This document shows, one piece after another, positions 10,423-19,171 of a stretch of 64,000 bases of DNA; the stretch's first letter is position 1, and each line of letters begins with the position of its first letter. The stretch comes from Chitinophagales bacterium (GTDB lineage: Bacteria; Bacteroidota; Bacteroidia; Chitinophagales; LD1): assembly GCA_016787045.1 (NCBI GenBank), contig JAEUVA010000046.1, positions 62,001 through 126,000 on the forward strand, written 5' to 3'. Under the pieces are notes generated by a model that saw nothing but the letters and a program-made list of their open reading frames with translations, was not told the origin of the DNA and did no database searches. The translations under genes were made by a program, and so were the position numbers.

Positions 10423-12036
10423 TTATTTGGGCAACGTAAAATAAAACTTAGAGCCGACCCCGTATTCGCTTTCCAAGCGAATGGTGCCACCTAACCGTTC
10501 AACAATTTTTTTGCAGATAGATAATCCCAGGCCCGTTCCTGGGATTTCAGCTTTAGTATGTAACCTGTGGAAGGGCTCAAAAATTCGCTTCTGATGTTCG
10601 GGTTTTATTCCGATGCCGTTATCGGCCACACAAAACTCAAAACCGGTGGCCATTGTTGTGCAGGTTACCTCCACTTCTGGAGTTTTTGAATGATTATACT
10701 TTAAGCCGTTTAGTGTAAGGTTTTGCAAAACTAACATCAGTAAATTCTTATCGCTAACTACCGAATACAACTCGCCAATAGTTATTTCAGCATTACGTTC
10801 CTTTATCTCCAATTGAATATTCCGCAATACCTCCTTCATCAACTGGTTCACGTTTACCTTTTCCTGTTTTATATCTGCCCGCGTAATCCGCGAATACGAC
10901 AACAAATCGCGCAGTAACTGCTGTAATGTTATAGCCCCATTTGAAGCAAAATCAATATACTCCTCGGCCTCCTTGTCTAATTTACCGGCATATTTTCTTT
11001 TGAGCAACTGCATATAGTTGGCAATCATCCGTAGCGGCTCTTGCATATCATGGCTGCTCACAAATGCAAATGTTTCTAAGTCTGCGTTACTGCGCTCCAG
11101 TTCTTTAGTTCGCTCTTCTAATTGTATTTGATACCCTTTACTCCTGCGAATATCGCGCGTTTGACTGAGCACTACATTTGTTTTGCCATCGGGGCTATCT
11201 AAAGGAGTAAAAATGGTTTCTATCCACACATACGAGCCATCTTTGTGTTTTAAGCGATACTGGATAGGGTGCTGTATAGAGGGGTGATTTTTGCCGGTTA
11301 GCACTAAACTTCGGATAATGTGCTTATCTGCTTCATGTACTATCTCGTAAGGTTTATGCCCAATCAATTCATCGGGTTCATAGCCGAGTAAGCGTTTTAC
11401 AGAAGGACTCACAAACTCCAAACTTCCATCTGCATCATGCACGCAGATCAGATCAAATGAATTTTGTGCCAGTAACCGGTACTTCTTTTCACTTTCGGTA
11501 AGCATGTGCTCCACATTAAACCTGTACCTTATGAGTACCACCTGGGCTACAGCCGCCACCACATAGGTGGCATAAAAATCAAACGTAGGTGGCGTGGTAC
11601 TACTGGCAACCAAAAGCGATAAAATGAGTGCCGTATTAATAGATGTAAAAAAGAATACGAATGCCAATTCACTTCTGAAAAACCAGCCCGAGATGACATA
11701 AACGACAATAAATTGATAAGAGTACTGAATATCGAAACCGGTAGCATACAATAGGTATACGTTTCCTATATTTAATATATATATCAGCAAGTATCCAAAC
11801 TCCTGAAAGTATTTTTTGCAAGGATTGCATAACAGCAGCAACAAAAAAAGGATAAACGAAACTATACTATCAAACGCATTAATCCATTCATGCTCTATTG
11901 GGCCTTGCAGTGGCTTGTTATCACCAAAAAAAGTAAACAGCCCAAAGCCAATGGCCACAATCAAGAACAAATAACGCGCTGTTCTTGCATCATGATCAAT
12001 AAATCGGGTTACCTTTTGGTATAAATTGAGAAGCAT
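10423..12036 (-). CDS. Membrane PAS-domain sensor histidine kinase
   Basis: A 537-residue sensor kinase. Several hydrophobic helices occupy about residues 20-170 and form an integral membrane sensor of unassigned type. A PAS domain follows (about 180-300, beginning YRLLAQNSFDLICVHDADG) with a PAC extension. The phosphoacceptor is the His of FVSSHDMQEPLR in the dimerisation helix. The HATPase domain has the N box QNLTLNGLKYNHSK, DNGIGI and GTGLGLSI. No response regulator is adjacent, so it is an orphan within this window. It converges with gyrB with no gap. The signal sensed is unknown. Confidence 0.9.
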   Translation of the reverse strand: MLLNLYQKVTRFIDHDARTARYLFLIVAIGFGLFTFFGDNKPLQGPIEHEWINAFDSIVSFILFLLLLLCNPCKKYFQEFGYLLIYILNIGNVYLLYATGFDIQYSYQFIVVYVISGWFFRSELAFVFFFTSINTALILSLLVASSTTPPTFDFYATYVVAAVAQVVLIRYRFNVEHMLTESEKKYRLLAQNSFDLICVHDADGSLEFVSPSVKRLLGYEPDELIGHKPYEIVHEADKHIIRSLVLTGKNHPSIQHPIQYRLKHKDGSYVWIETIFTPLDSPDGKTNVVLSQTRDIRRSKGYQIQLEERTKELERSNADLETFAFVSSHDMQEPLRMIANYMQLLKRKYAGKLDKEAEEYIDFASNGAITLQQLLRDLLSYSRITRADIKQEKVNVNQLMKEVLRNIQLEIKERNAEITIGELYSVVSDKNLLMLVLQNLTLNGLKYNHSKTPEVEVTCTTMATGFEFCVADNGIGIKPEHQKRIFEPFHRLHTKAEIPGTGLGLSICKKIVERLGGTIRLESEYGVGSKFYFTLPK

Positions 12037-12091
12037 AAATCTATTATCCCGAATTTAGCATAATAGTTTACGAATTGAGGTAAGCAAGTGT

Positions 12092-12418
12092 TTAGTACTT
12101 GCGCAAGGAGGTATCTATCTTATCTGCCCATGCCAAAATACCGCCTTGCAAATTATAGAGGTTAGAGTATCCGTAGTTTTCTTCTAAGTAATCGCATACA
12201 CGCCCACTGCGAGCACCGCTGCGGCAATGAATAATTACGGTCTTATCCTTAGCTATTTTTTCTATGTTATCAGGTATTTCTCCCATAGGTATCAGCAATC
12301 CATTGATGTGGCAGATATCGTATTCATGCGGCTCTCGTACATCTATAAGCTGAAAATCTGCATTTTCATCCATCATAATTTTAAGTTCTTCTACTGTTTT
12401 TTCTTTCATAAAACGCAT
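12092..12418 (-). CDS. Single-domain rhodanese-like sulfurtransferase
   Basis: A 108-residue cytoplasmic rhodanese domain with the active-site loop CRSGARSGR (C65) and the family opening LIDVREPHEY. Single-domain rhodaneses (GlpE, PspE type) carry a persulfide on this cysteine and pass sulfur to thiophilic acceptors. Its start at 12418 lies one nucleotide after the stop of the large T9SS cargo gene; an alternative ATG exists at 12409. It is therefore probably the last gene of the PorP-PorE-cargo transcript, although a functional link to secretion is not evident. Confidence 0.88.
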   Translation of the reverse strand: MRFMKEKTVEELKIMMDENADFQLIDVREPHEYDICHINGLLIPMGEIPDNIEKIAKDKTVIIHCRSGARSGRVCDYLEENYGYSNLYNLQGGILAWADKIDTSLRKY

Positions 12419-12419
12419 G

Positions 12420-15400
12420 TTATCTGATTAGTGTGAGATTGCCTTTTTTCTCGTAACTCTTGCCGTAGATGTCTTTAGCCGTAAGATGCCACACAAAAGT
12501 ACCCAAATTCTGCTTTACTCCTTTGTAGGTACCATCCCAACCACGATTCAAATCATTGAGATCGCTCACATCGCGGCTGCTGTACACCAGTTCTCCCCAG
12601 CGATTGTAGATACGAATCTCATACTGAGCAATATTGTTCCCAAATAGTGTGAAAAAGTCATTGTTGCCATCGCCATTTGGAGTAAATGCCTGTGGCACTT
12701 CAATGTATGCCAAGCAGTTCTTGACATCAATTTTTACCGTGTCGCTACTATAGCATCCGTTATCATCAGTAGCAATAATGATATACTCCACCGCTGATGA
12801 ATGGTTAAATGTTGGGTTAAGAATTGTGGTGCCACTTAAACCTGTTGCCGGATTCCACTGCACACTAGTGCCGGTAGTAGTGGCCGGAATGATGTAGTTT
12901 TCGCCATCGCATAACAAAGTATCATCACCGGCAAAAACAGTTGGCGGTTGAAATACGGTTACAAACATTGAGTCGCTATTCTTACAACCACTCGTATCGT
13001 AAATAAGTACACTGTATTGCCCACTCTGTTGTGGATTAAACTGAATTTGAGCAGTGGTATCACCGGTGTTCCAAATGTATTGCAATCCTCCTTTGGTGCG
13101 GTAGTAAACCTTACAATTGAGAATACGGCCAAACAAGCCACCCGATATGGTACCAAACGGGTAGTCAATACCCACACCGGTAGTGAAATCTAAAATTCCA
13201 TCTGTAGCAAAAACTCCTTGCTGTGGTATTGTGGTATTACCGAGTGCAATATTGATGATAGGCGGGTTGCTGATAGTAGTGATGTAGAATGCAGCCGTAT
13301 CGCCAGCAGCTATATTTGCGCTTACACCACCGGGTATTACCGTAAACTGCCCCACCGGATTGGGTTGAAAGTTAAAGAATCCACCCACCGAGAACCAATA
13401 GCCCTGCTGCTGCTCAAAACCTTTATATCCACCTGATTTACTATATATCTCTGCCTGCACTATCTGGTTACTCAGAAACTTCACTGCAAACGAATCAATA
13501 ATCACATCGCTATGGGCAATGAGGTTAAACATGGCGCCTTGCTTGCCAATTTTTGCCGTGTCTTGCGTAATCAGAAGTTTGCTTAAATAGTCGGTTTCGG
13601 CATTTAGCGTTACTTCGCCACCGGCACACAATTGTTTATCGGGGCCTACATCTACTTTGTAAAGCGTAACTACTTTTATGTTGTAAAAATCGCTATCGCT
13701 ACCACAATCGTTTAACGAAAAATTGGAAATGGTAAAATCGCCAATAGAATCAAAAATCATACTCACCTGGCTATTCGCTTCTTCCAAAATTTTCACTCCG
13801 GGTGGAGCATCCCAGTCGTAGTAAGTTTTCTTTAAATATCCTACAAAAAAATTGACCGTGTCGCCTAAACAAATTTGTTGAGGGCCGGTAATATCTACAT
13901 CCGGTTCACCTATTATGGTCAATTTGCTTTTTTCTGCCCAAGGCCCAGAGCAACCAAAATTAATTTCACGTACAAAAAAATTGTAATCATTAAGGGGTGC
14001 TCCGGTAAAATCTACCAAAAGTGGGTTGTAAGGCCATATGAATGGCAAACCATTATTCAAGCCATTAGACAACCATTCATAATCAGAAGGCGGATGCTTA
14101 AACGGTGAAACTTCCAGTGCGACTAAGCCCAGGTTACAATGCACGGTATCTTCCATGATGATGATGGGAGGTACCGTATCTGGAGCACCAATGGTAATTC
14201 GTATTACACTACCAGTTTGGTTCCAACCCTGATCAGAACAGTTGCTTAATATCCTCATATAATAAGCACCTGGTGCTACAGGCAATGAATCGCGTACCGA
14301 AGGCATACAGAGTTTAAAATATCCTCCAACGCTATCTTTGTAAACGCCCAGTCCGCCACTATTCACCAAACCAAAATCCATCATGCTGCGTAGCTCAATT
14401 GTCCACTGGTTGCAGGTATCATAGTTGGCTTGTGGTGTCCAATAGTTGGGCTGTATTCTAAACGTATCGCAAAGGGGGTTTTCTTTTGCCGGTATGCAAA
14501 ACTTTAAATCGGTGTGATCATTAGTTAACTCATCGCAACGCACCAAACAAAATGGGCCAATGAGATTTCCGACTACTGCAGGTGAAGTAGATCGTACGCG
14601 AATGTAGTAGCCACAACCCGGTGGCACATTTTGCGGTATGAGTCCTGACACGTTACCGGGAGGGCCTGGAAATGCTTTGTTAGAGCCCAGTTTACCAAGG
14701 AAAAACGGGTTGATAAACAACCCATTGCTATCGCTAAGTTCAGCGATGTAATCATTCGTGTTACTAAATACGCCAAAGGACAAAAACTTGACATCTATCA
14801 CACTGAGTATGCAAGTAGTATCAGGGTCGTTCATTACCGGTGCTCCTTGTGTAAACACCTGTTCCGGGCAATCAATAATTGAAAAACAAACCGATGCTTG
14901 CCCAACTATTGTTGGCTGCGGGCTAACCCGTACCAACCGCACTTTAAAACAAACGCCCAAACTATCTTTGGGCACCTGAAACCCAATGGCACCTGCTGTA
15001 TCGGGTGCAAAAATGGTAAACACACCTCCGTTGAGCGGGTTGGGTCCAAAGTTGCCATTCTTATCGCTCATTTGTATTTGATAAGTGGCATCGCACAATG
15101 GTGCGCTCAGTTTCCAGTTTAGAATCAAATAATTATCCTGACAGACTTGCAACGGTGAAATAGAAGTGAGTGAAAGTGTAACCGGGTTATTTACATTATC
15201 GTAAGTACCTACAGCAATAATGTCATCTATTGCAAATGAAACATTAGATGTGCCTCCAGGTGTATTTACCCACCTAAACCCAAGCTGCAAGTTTTGAATA
15301 TTATTGAAAGCCGGGTTCTGAATCACTTCATACTTCCATTTACTTTGGTTGTTGTACTTCTGTTGTCCGGTTTTTATCCATGCTCCTCCGTCTATTCGGT

Positions 15401-15839
15401 AGTAAACTTCGCCATACGAATCGTTGTTGCCCTCTGCAATCCAAAAGAACGTAAATGTAACGTTGGTCATGCCCAGCGTACAAAATGGCTTGTCTATGTA
15501 GGTGAATCTATCGCTGCTGTTTGCAGTATTCCAGTTGGCATTTGATACGCTGCTTGCAGTGGCATCGGATATGTGAAGGTAAGTAGAATTGGGGGCGTTT
15601 GTAATGTTGCCGCTTACAATACTATCTTGTGGTGGGGTGTTTGGATAAACAGGTACCCCTGTATAACTGCTGTTAATAATCCATTGATTAGTGCCTGAGT
15701 TGGTACCCACACCTGCTCCATTGAGCATCATGGTTGTACTCGGTGACTCAAAGTTTTCGGTGAGCAAAAGTATCTGCTGCTGTGCTTGCACAAGCACAGA
15801 AAACGTTAGCAATAAAAAAAATATATGTAGTTTTCTCAT
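12420..15839 (-). CDS. Large secreted protein with type B T9SS sorting domain
   Basis: A surface or secreted protein of about 1139 residues. The signal peptide is MRKLHIFFLLLTFSVLVQAQ. The body looks like repeated beta-sandwich (Ig/PKD-like) modules, and the last 90 residues are the gliding-motility-associated C-terminal domain with FTPNGDGNNDFF, YNRWGELVY and GWDGTYKG, the T9SS type B signal. I chose the ATG at 15839 rather than a GTG at 15857 because an AGGAG Shine-Dalgarno lies 7-8 nt upstream and the signal peptide starts there. Gene order after PorP/SprF and the PorE-like gene suggests those proteins secrete or anchor it, by analogy to SprB and SprF. Confidence 0.88.
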   Translation of the reverse strand: MRKLHIFFLLLTFSVLVQAQQQILLLTENFESPSTTMMLNGAGVGTNSGTNQWIINSSYTGVPVYPNTPPQDSIVSGNITNAPNSTYLHISDATASSVSNANWNTANSSDRFTYIDKPFCTLGMTNVTFTFFWIAEGNNDSYGEVYYRIDGGAWIKTGQQKYNNQSKWKYEVIQNPAFNNIQNLQLGFRWVNTPGGTSNVSFAIDDIIAVGTYDNVNNPVTLSLTSISPLQVCQDNYLILNWKLSAPLCDATYQIQMSDKNGNFGPNPLNGGVFTIFAPDTAGAIGFQVPKDSLGVCFKVRLVRVSPQPTIVGQASVCFSIIDCPEQVFTQGAPVMNDPDTTCILSVIDVKFLSFGVFSNTNDYIAELSDSNGLFINPFFLGKLGSNKAFPGPPGNVSGLIPQNVPPGCGYYIRVRSTSPAVVGNLIGPFCLVRCDELTNDHTDLKFCIPAKENPLCDTFRIQPNYWTPQANYDTCNQWTIELRSMMDFGLVNSGGLGVYKDSVGGYFKLCMPSVRDSLPVAPGAYYMRILSNCSDQGWNQTGSVIRITIGAPDTVPPIIIMEDTVHCNLGLVALEVSPFKHPPSDYEWLSNGLNNGLPFIWPYNPLLVDFTGAPLNDYNFFVREINFGCSGPWAEKSKLTIIGEPDVDITGPQQICLGDTVNFFVGYLKKTYYDWDAPPGVKILEEANSQVSMIFDSIGDFTISNFSLNDCGSDSDFYNIKVVTLYKVDVGPDKQLCAGGEVTLNAETDYLSKLLITQDTAKIGKQGAMFNLIAHSDVIIDSFAVKFLSNQIVQAEIYSKSGGYKGFEQQQGYWFSVGGFFNFQPNPVGQFTVIPGGVSANIAAGDTAAFYITTISNPPIINIALGNTTIPQQGVFATDGILDFTTGVGIDYPFGTISGGLFGRILNCKVYYRTKGGLQYIWNTGDTTAQIQFNPQQSGQYSVLIYDTSGCKNSDSMFVTVFQPPTVFAGDDTLLCDGENYIIPATTTGTSVQWNPATGLSGTTILNPTFNHSSAVEYIIIATDDNGCYSSDTVKIDVKNCLAYIEVPQAFTPNGDGNNDFFTLFGNNIAQYEIRIYNRWGELVYSSRDVSDLNDLNRGWDGTYKGVKQNLGTFVWHLTAKDIYGKSYEKKGNLTLIR

Positions 15840-15856
15840 TTTATCAACTCCTGCCA

Positions 15857-17908
15857 CTAATCGTAAATTAATTTTCCGTCTAACTCACCAGTTATTTTGA
15901 ACTCTGTTCTCCTATTATTTTGGTGGCACTCACAATCTCCACTTTGGTCTTGCGGGCAATCACTATACTTTGAACAATCATCCAACGTTTTGGTTTCGCC
16001 ATAGCCCTTGGCTGTAATCCTTTCTTTAGGGATACCCTTTTCATTGATCAGATAGTTGACGCAACTCTCTGCACGCTTTTGCGAAAGGTTAAGGTTGTAT
16101 TGGTCAGACCCCCGGGTATCTGTATGCGAACTCAGTTCTATGATGATAGTCGGATTTTCAACTAAGATGTTGTAAAGTGTGTCTAAGGTTGTTTTGCTCT
16201 CTGGCCTTAAATCCCATTTATCAAAATCGTAGTAAATATTGTTGAGTCGGTATGCTTTGTTTTTCTCCAATTTTTTCAAAAACAAATCCACAACCAATGT
16301 ATCGCTCTTAGATATACCCTGTGTGGTAAATGACTGCGAAGACGTGAAATAACCCTCTTTAAGTGCACTAAGTTTGTAAAGCTTTTCTGCCTTCAAATTG
16401 AAAAAATAGGGGTCATTACCACGCGAGGTGTCGGTGTTAATCACCACTTCGCCCTCTGTGAGATTATCGCTACGTAGCGATAAGTTGACCGCAGCACCGG
16501 TGATGGTTTCTTTGGTGGCATCATCAAACACGCGGCCTTTTACGGCTATAAAAATCCTGCGATCATAGCGGTAACTAAAAATATCATCGCAACAGGTTTT
16601 GCCTCGCACACTGTATATCCCCGGACGATTAGATACCAAGTACCCGTTTTCACTGTTTTTACCGTATATAAAGTTGTAGTCATCGCAACTGGAGTTGAAC
16701 GGTGCACCTAAATTTTCTGAATTCAAATTATACCGCCCAGAAGCATCTGCTTGCGATTTATATACATCGCGCCCACCCATGCTTATCCATCCATTGGATG
16801 AAAAATAAAGCGTATTTGTTTTAGCATCATAAAATGGCGATACCTCATCACGGTCTGTATTTATCTTTGAACCAAGGTTTCTTGGAAACACAAACTCTCC
16901 TTTTTTGTTGATAGTACATTGCCAAATATCTAAGCCGCCTCTGCCACCCTCTCTGTTAGATACGAAGTATAACACCTCGGTGCCGTTGGTCAATTTTGCG
17001 TAGCGAGGTTGTGTATTGGTGCTCCCTTTCAGATTTATCTCATCATTTAAGCGCTTTCCTTCTTGCCAAACACCTTCTTTGCGTTCGCTCAGATATATCT
17101 CGCAGATAGGTGCCAAAAAATTAACCTCGCATACGGTGTAAAACATTTTGCTGCCTTCGTCATTAAATGCCGGGTTGGTAACATGCTTGCCGCTTACAGT
17201 CAGGTTTTTAAACCGCTCTGCTTTTTCATATACACCGTTTCCGTAAGTAGCGTAAAACATTTTCACCACTGCATCATCCGATTTACCTTTCCCCTTCTCA
17301 TCTCTGATAACTGTGTCTGAGCGGACAGAGGCAAAAAACAGGGTATCACCATCTAAGGCCGGTGCCATGTCTCCATAGTTAGAGTTAACCTCTAAACCTA
17401 AGTGATCTATCTTTATAAATGGATCGGGCTTAGCTTCATTTAATGCGAAATTGCAACCATCTATTTCTACTTTACTCCACTTTTTCCATTTAGCGGCATC
17501 ATCTTCTTTGTACAGTTTCTGAAAGCGCTGAAACAACGGAATGGCAACTTTGTATTGGCCTTGCATTTTTTGCATGAGTGCTGAGTAGTATAGTGCTATA
17601 ATATTTTTTACAGAGTCGGCAGCATAACACTCCTGAAAATATTTGCCGGCTTGCTCATAATCGTTGGCTAAGTAATAGGAGTAAGCCAGGTTATACAAAA
17701 TACTCTTCTCGGATGGCTCGTTTTTCAAAATTTCTTGATACAAATCAATAGCACCAAAAATATTGCCCTGCTTAAATGCCTCTGCAGCACCATTGAGATA
17801 TTTTTTCTTATTGAATTTTTCATCAGCATGAGCATACACTAGATATTCCGTACACAACAACAACACTGCTGCAAAAAATAAACGACAAAAAATATTTCTG
17901 ATACTCAT
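15857..17908 (-). CDS. PorE-like OmpA/TPR/PD40 peptidoglycan-binding protein
   Basis: A 683-residue envelope protein with the PorE domain order. A signal peptide (about 1-26) is followed by TPR-like repeats (about 30-150), a WD40/PD40-type beta-propeller (about 170-430, including YFVSNREGGRGGLDIW and TLYFSSNGW), a carboxypeptidase-regulatory-like domain (about 450-540) and an OmpA C-terminal domain (about 560-680). The last has IYYDFDKWDLRPES and HTDTRGSDQYNLNLSQ for binding peptidoglycan. In T9SS, PorE-type proteins tether outer-membrane components to the cell wall. It lies between PorP/SprF (49 bp) and the type B cargo (17 bp), and so is probably a dedicated partner rather than the core PorE. 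Confidence 0.86.
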   Translation of the reverse strand: MSIRNIFCRLFFAAVLLLCTEYLVYAHADEKFNKKKYLNGAAEAFKQGNIFGAIDLYQEILKNEPSEKSILYNLAYSYYLANDYEQAGKYFQECYAADSVKNIIALYYSALMQKMQGQYKVAIPLFQRFQKLYKEDDAAKWKKWSKVEIDGCNFALNEAKPDPFIKIDHLGLEVNSNYGDMAPALDGDTLFFASVRSDTVIRDEKGKGKSDDAVVKMFYATYGNGVYEKAERFKNLTVSGKHVTNPAFNDEGSKMFYTVCEVNFLAPICEIYLSERKEGVWQEGKRLNDEINLKGSTNTQPRYAKLTNGTEVLYFVSNREGGRGGLDIWQCTINKKGEFVFPRNLGSKINTDRDEVSPFYDAKTNTLYFSSNGWISMGGRDVYKSQADASGRYNLNSENLGAPFNSSCDDYNFIYGKNSENGYLVSNRPGIYSVRGKTCCDDIFSYRYDRRIFIAVKGRVFDDATKETITGAAVNLSLRSDNLTEGEVVINTDTSRGNDPYFFNLKAEKLYKLSALKEGYFTSSQSFTTQGISKSDTLVVDLFLKKLEKNKAYRLNNIYYDFDKWDLRPESKTTLDTLYNILVENPTIIIELSSHTDTRGSDQYNLNLSQKRAESCVNYLINEKGIPKERITAKGYGETKTLDDCSKYSDCPQDQSGDCECHQNNRRTEFKITGELDGKLIYD

Positions 17909-17957
17909 TATTTTAAATCTTCAATTCTAAAATCAATTTAACTAACCAATTGCTGCA

Positions 17958-18983
17958 CTACATTCTGGGGCATGGCACCAGTATGGGTGCTGTCACCGAT
18001 TTTGTTTTGATAATACCTGTATAAAGTACTGCAATTTCGAAACCACCACGACCGTTGGTGGCTGCACGTAGTGTAGAAACATTTACATCATAAGCGGCTA
18101 ACACCCGCAGGTTGTAGTACTCTAATCCGGCAGTAACTATGGCCGCATCTTTTAATCTGTACCATCCGCCTACGCTGGCCACTAAAACCGATTTACCTAC
18201 AGGCATGTGATACTCTATACCACTACCAAAATTGATTTCCTGCGCTTTGCTTTGATATTGATAGATGAAGTTGGGGGTGATAAATAAATTTTTAACCGCC
18301 TTGATGCGCAGCCCTGCATGTGCGGTGATGCGATTGCGAAGCAGAACTGTTTTATCGCCAAAAAATGATTCTTTGGGAGGTACTAAGTGATACACCGTAA
18401 CACCGGTCATAATGCCCACTACATCTTTAATGGTGCTTTGGTGCAAGAAACCTGCATTCATGTCAAAATACCCAATTTGGGGTTTGGTAAAAAACTCATT
18501 GTTGCTGATGTTCAAATCAAAATCTTGCCCATTAAACTGATTGGGGAAGGCCAACTGCTGCCAGCGCAAACTTTTTTGTGTATAGCCCAACTGTACGCCT
18601 AAACCCAAAAAATGTTTTTGGTCTTTGTCTAAACTTTTATGAAACGCTGCACTAACCATACCACTGTTCATAGTCAGTTTACCATCTCCACTCTTATCGC
18701 CCACAAACATGGCTCCAACGCCAAAAATATCTTTAGGCAATTTGGTTTGCAGCAATTTCATATCAAACGAACCGCTATAGCTCACAAAAGGTGTAGAAAT
18801 GCTGCGCCATTGGTTGCGGTAAATACCTGCTGCGCGAAAAGTGCCATCGTTTACACCACTCAATGCCGGATTGAGGTTAAGCGGGCTAGCATAAAACATA
18901 CTGAAGTGCACATCTTGCGCATAGTTAGCTAATGGCGCAAAGAAACTTGTAGCAATGAATAAGATGAAAGTAGAAATTTTCAA
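17958..18983 (-). CDS. PorP/SprF family outer-membrane protein
   Basis: A 341-residue outer-membrane beta-barrel of the PorP/SprF family. It opens with a signal peptide ending near YAQ and the family start DVHFSMFYASPLNLNPALSG, followed by FRAAGIYRNQW. SprF proteins are needed for export of the type B adhesin SprB in gliding Bacteroidota, and here the gene heads a PorE-like and type B cargo set. The only in-frame start that keeps the signal peptide is TTG at 18983; an in-frame stop lies shortly upstream. A 7-bp inverted repeat overlaps that start. Confidence 0.87.
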   Translation of the reverse strand: MKISTFILFIATSFFAPLANYAQDVHFSMFYASPLNLNPALSGVNDGTFRAAGIYRNQWRSISTPFVSYSGSFDMKLLQTKLPKDIFGVGAMFVGDKSGDGKLTMNSGMVSAAFHKSLDKDQKHFLGLGVQLGYTQKSLRWQQLAFPNQFNGQDFDLNISNNEFFTKPQIGYFDMNAGFLHQSTIKDVVGIMTGVTVYHLVPPKESFFGDKTVLLRNRITAHAGLRIKAVKNLFITPNFIYQYQSKAQEINFGSGIEYHMPVGKSVLVASVGGWYRLKDAAIVTAGLEYYNLRVLAAYDVNVSTLRAATNGRGGFEIAVLYTGIIKTKSVTAPILVPCPRM

Positions 18984-19007
18984 ACTCGTGGTATTTTCTT
19001 ACGAGTT
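18983..19007 (-). other. Inverted repeat overlapping the PorP/SprF start
   Basis: ACGAGTT and AACTCGT (19001-19007 and 18983-18989 on the plus strand) form a 7-bp hairpin with an 11-nt loop. The first base of the TTG start codon lies inside its arm, so the stem could limit ribosome access. Confidence 0.45.
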
Positions 19008-19114
19008 GAATATAGAAAAACTTTGAATGCAAATGCAAATCAAAATTTACAAGTGTGCAGAACTCGCAGCACCCAAAATGCTATATGCTTTGTTAGTGGG
19101 CTGATATAGCTGCA

Positions 19115-19151
19115 TAAAAAACCTCGCAGGTTTTTGAGTACTGCGAGGTTT
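19115..19151 (-). terminator. Intrinsic terminator after the TPR gene
   Basis: On the minus strand AAACCTCGCAG and CTGCGAGGTTT make a perfect 11-bp stem with an 11-nt loop, followed by a run of T. It lies 21 nt past the TPR gene's stop and closes the exb/TonB-linked gene set. Confidence 0.88.
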
Positions 19152-19171
19152 GGGTAGATTGTGGTATTTAA

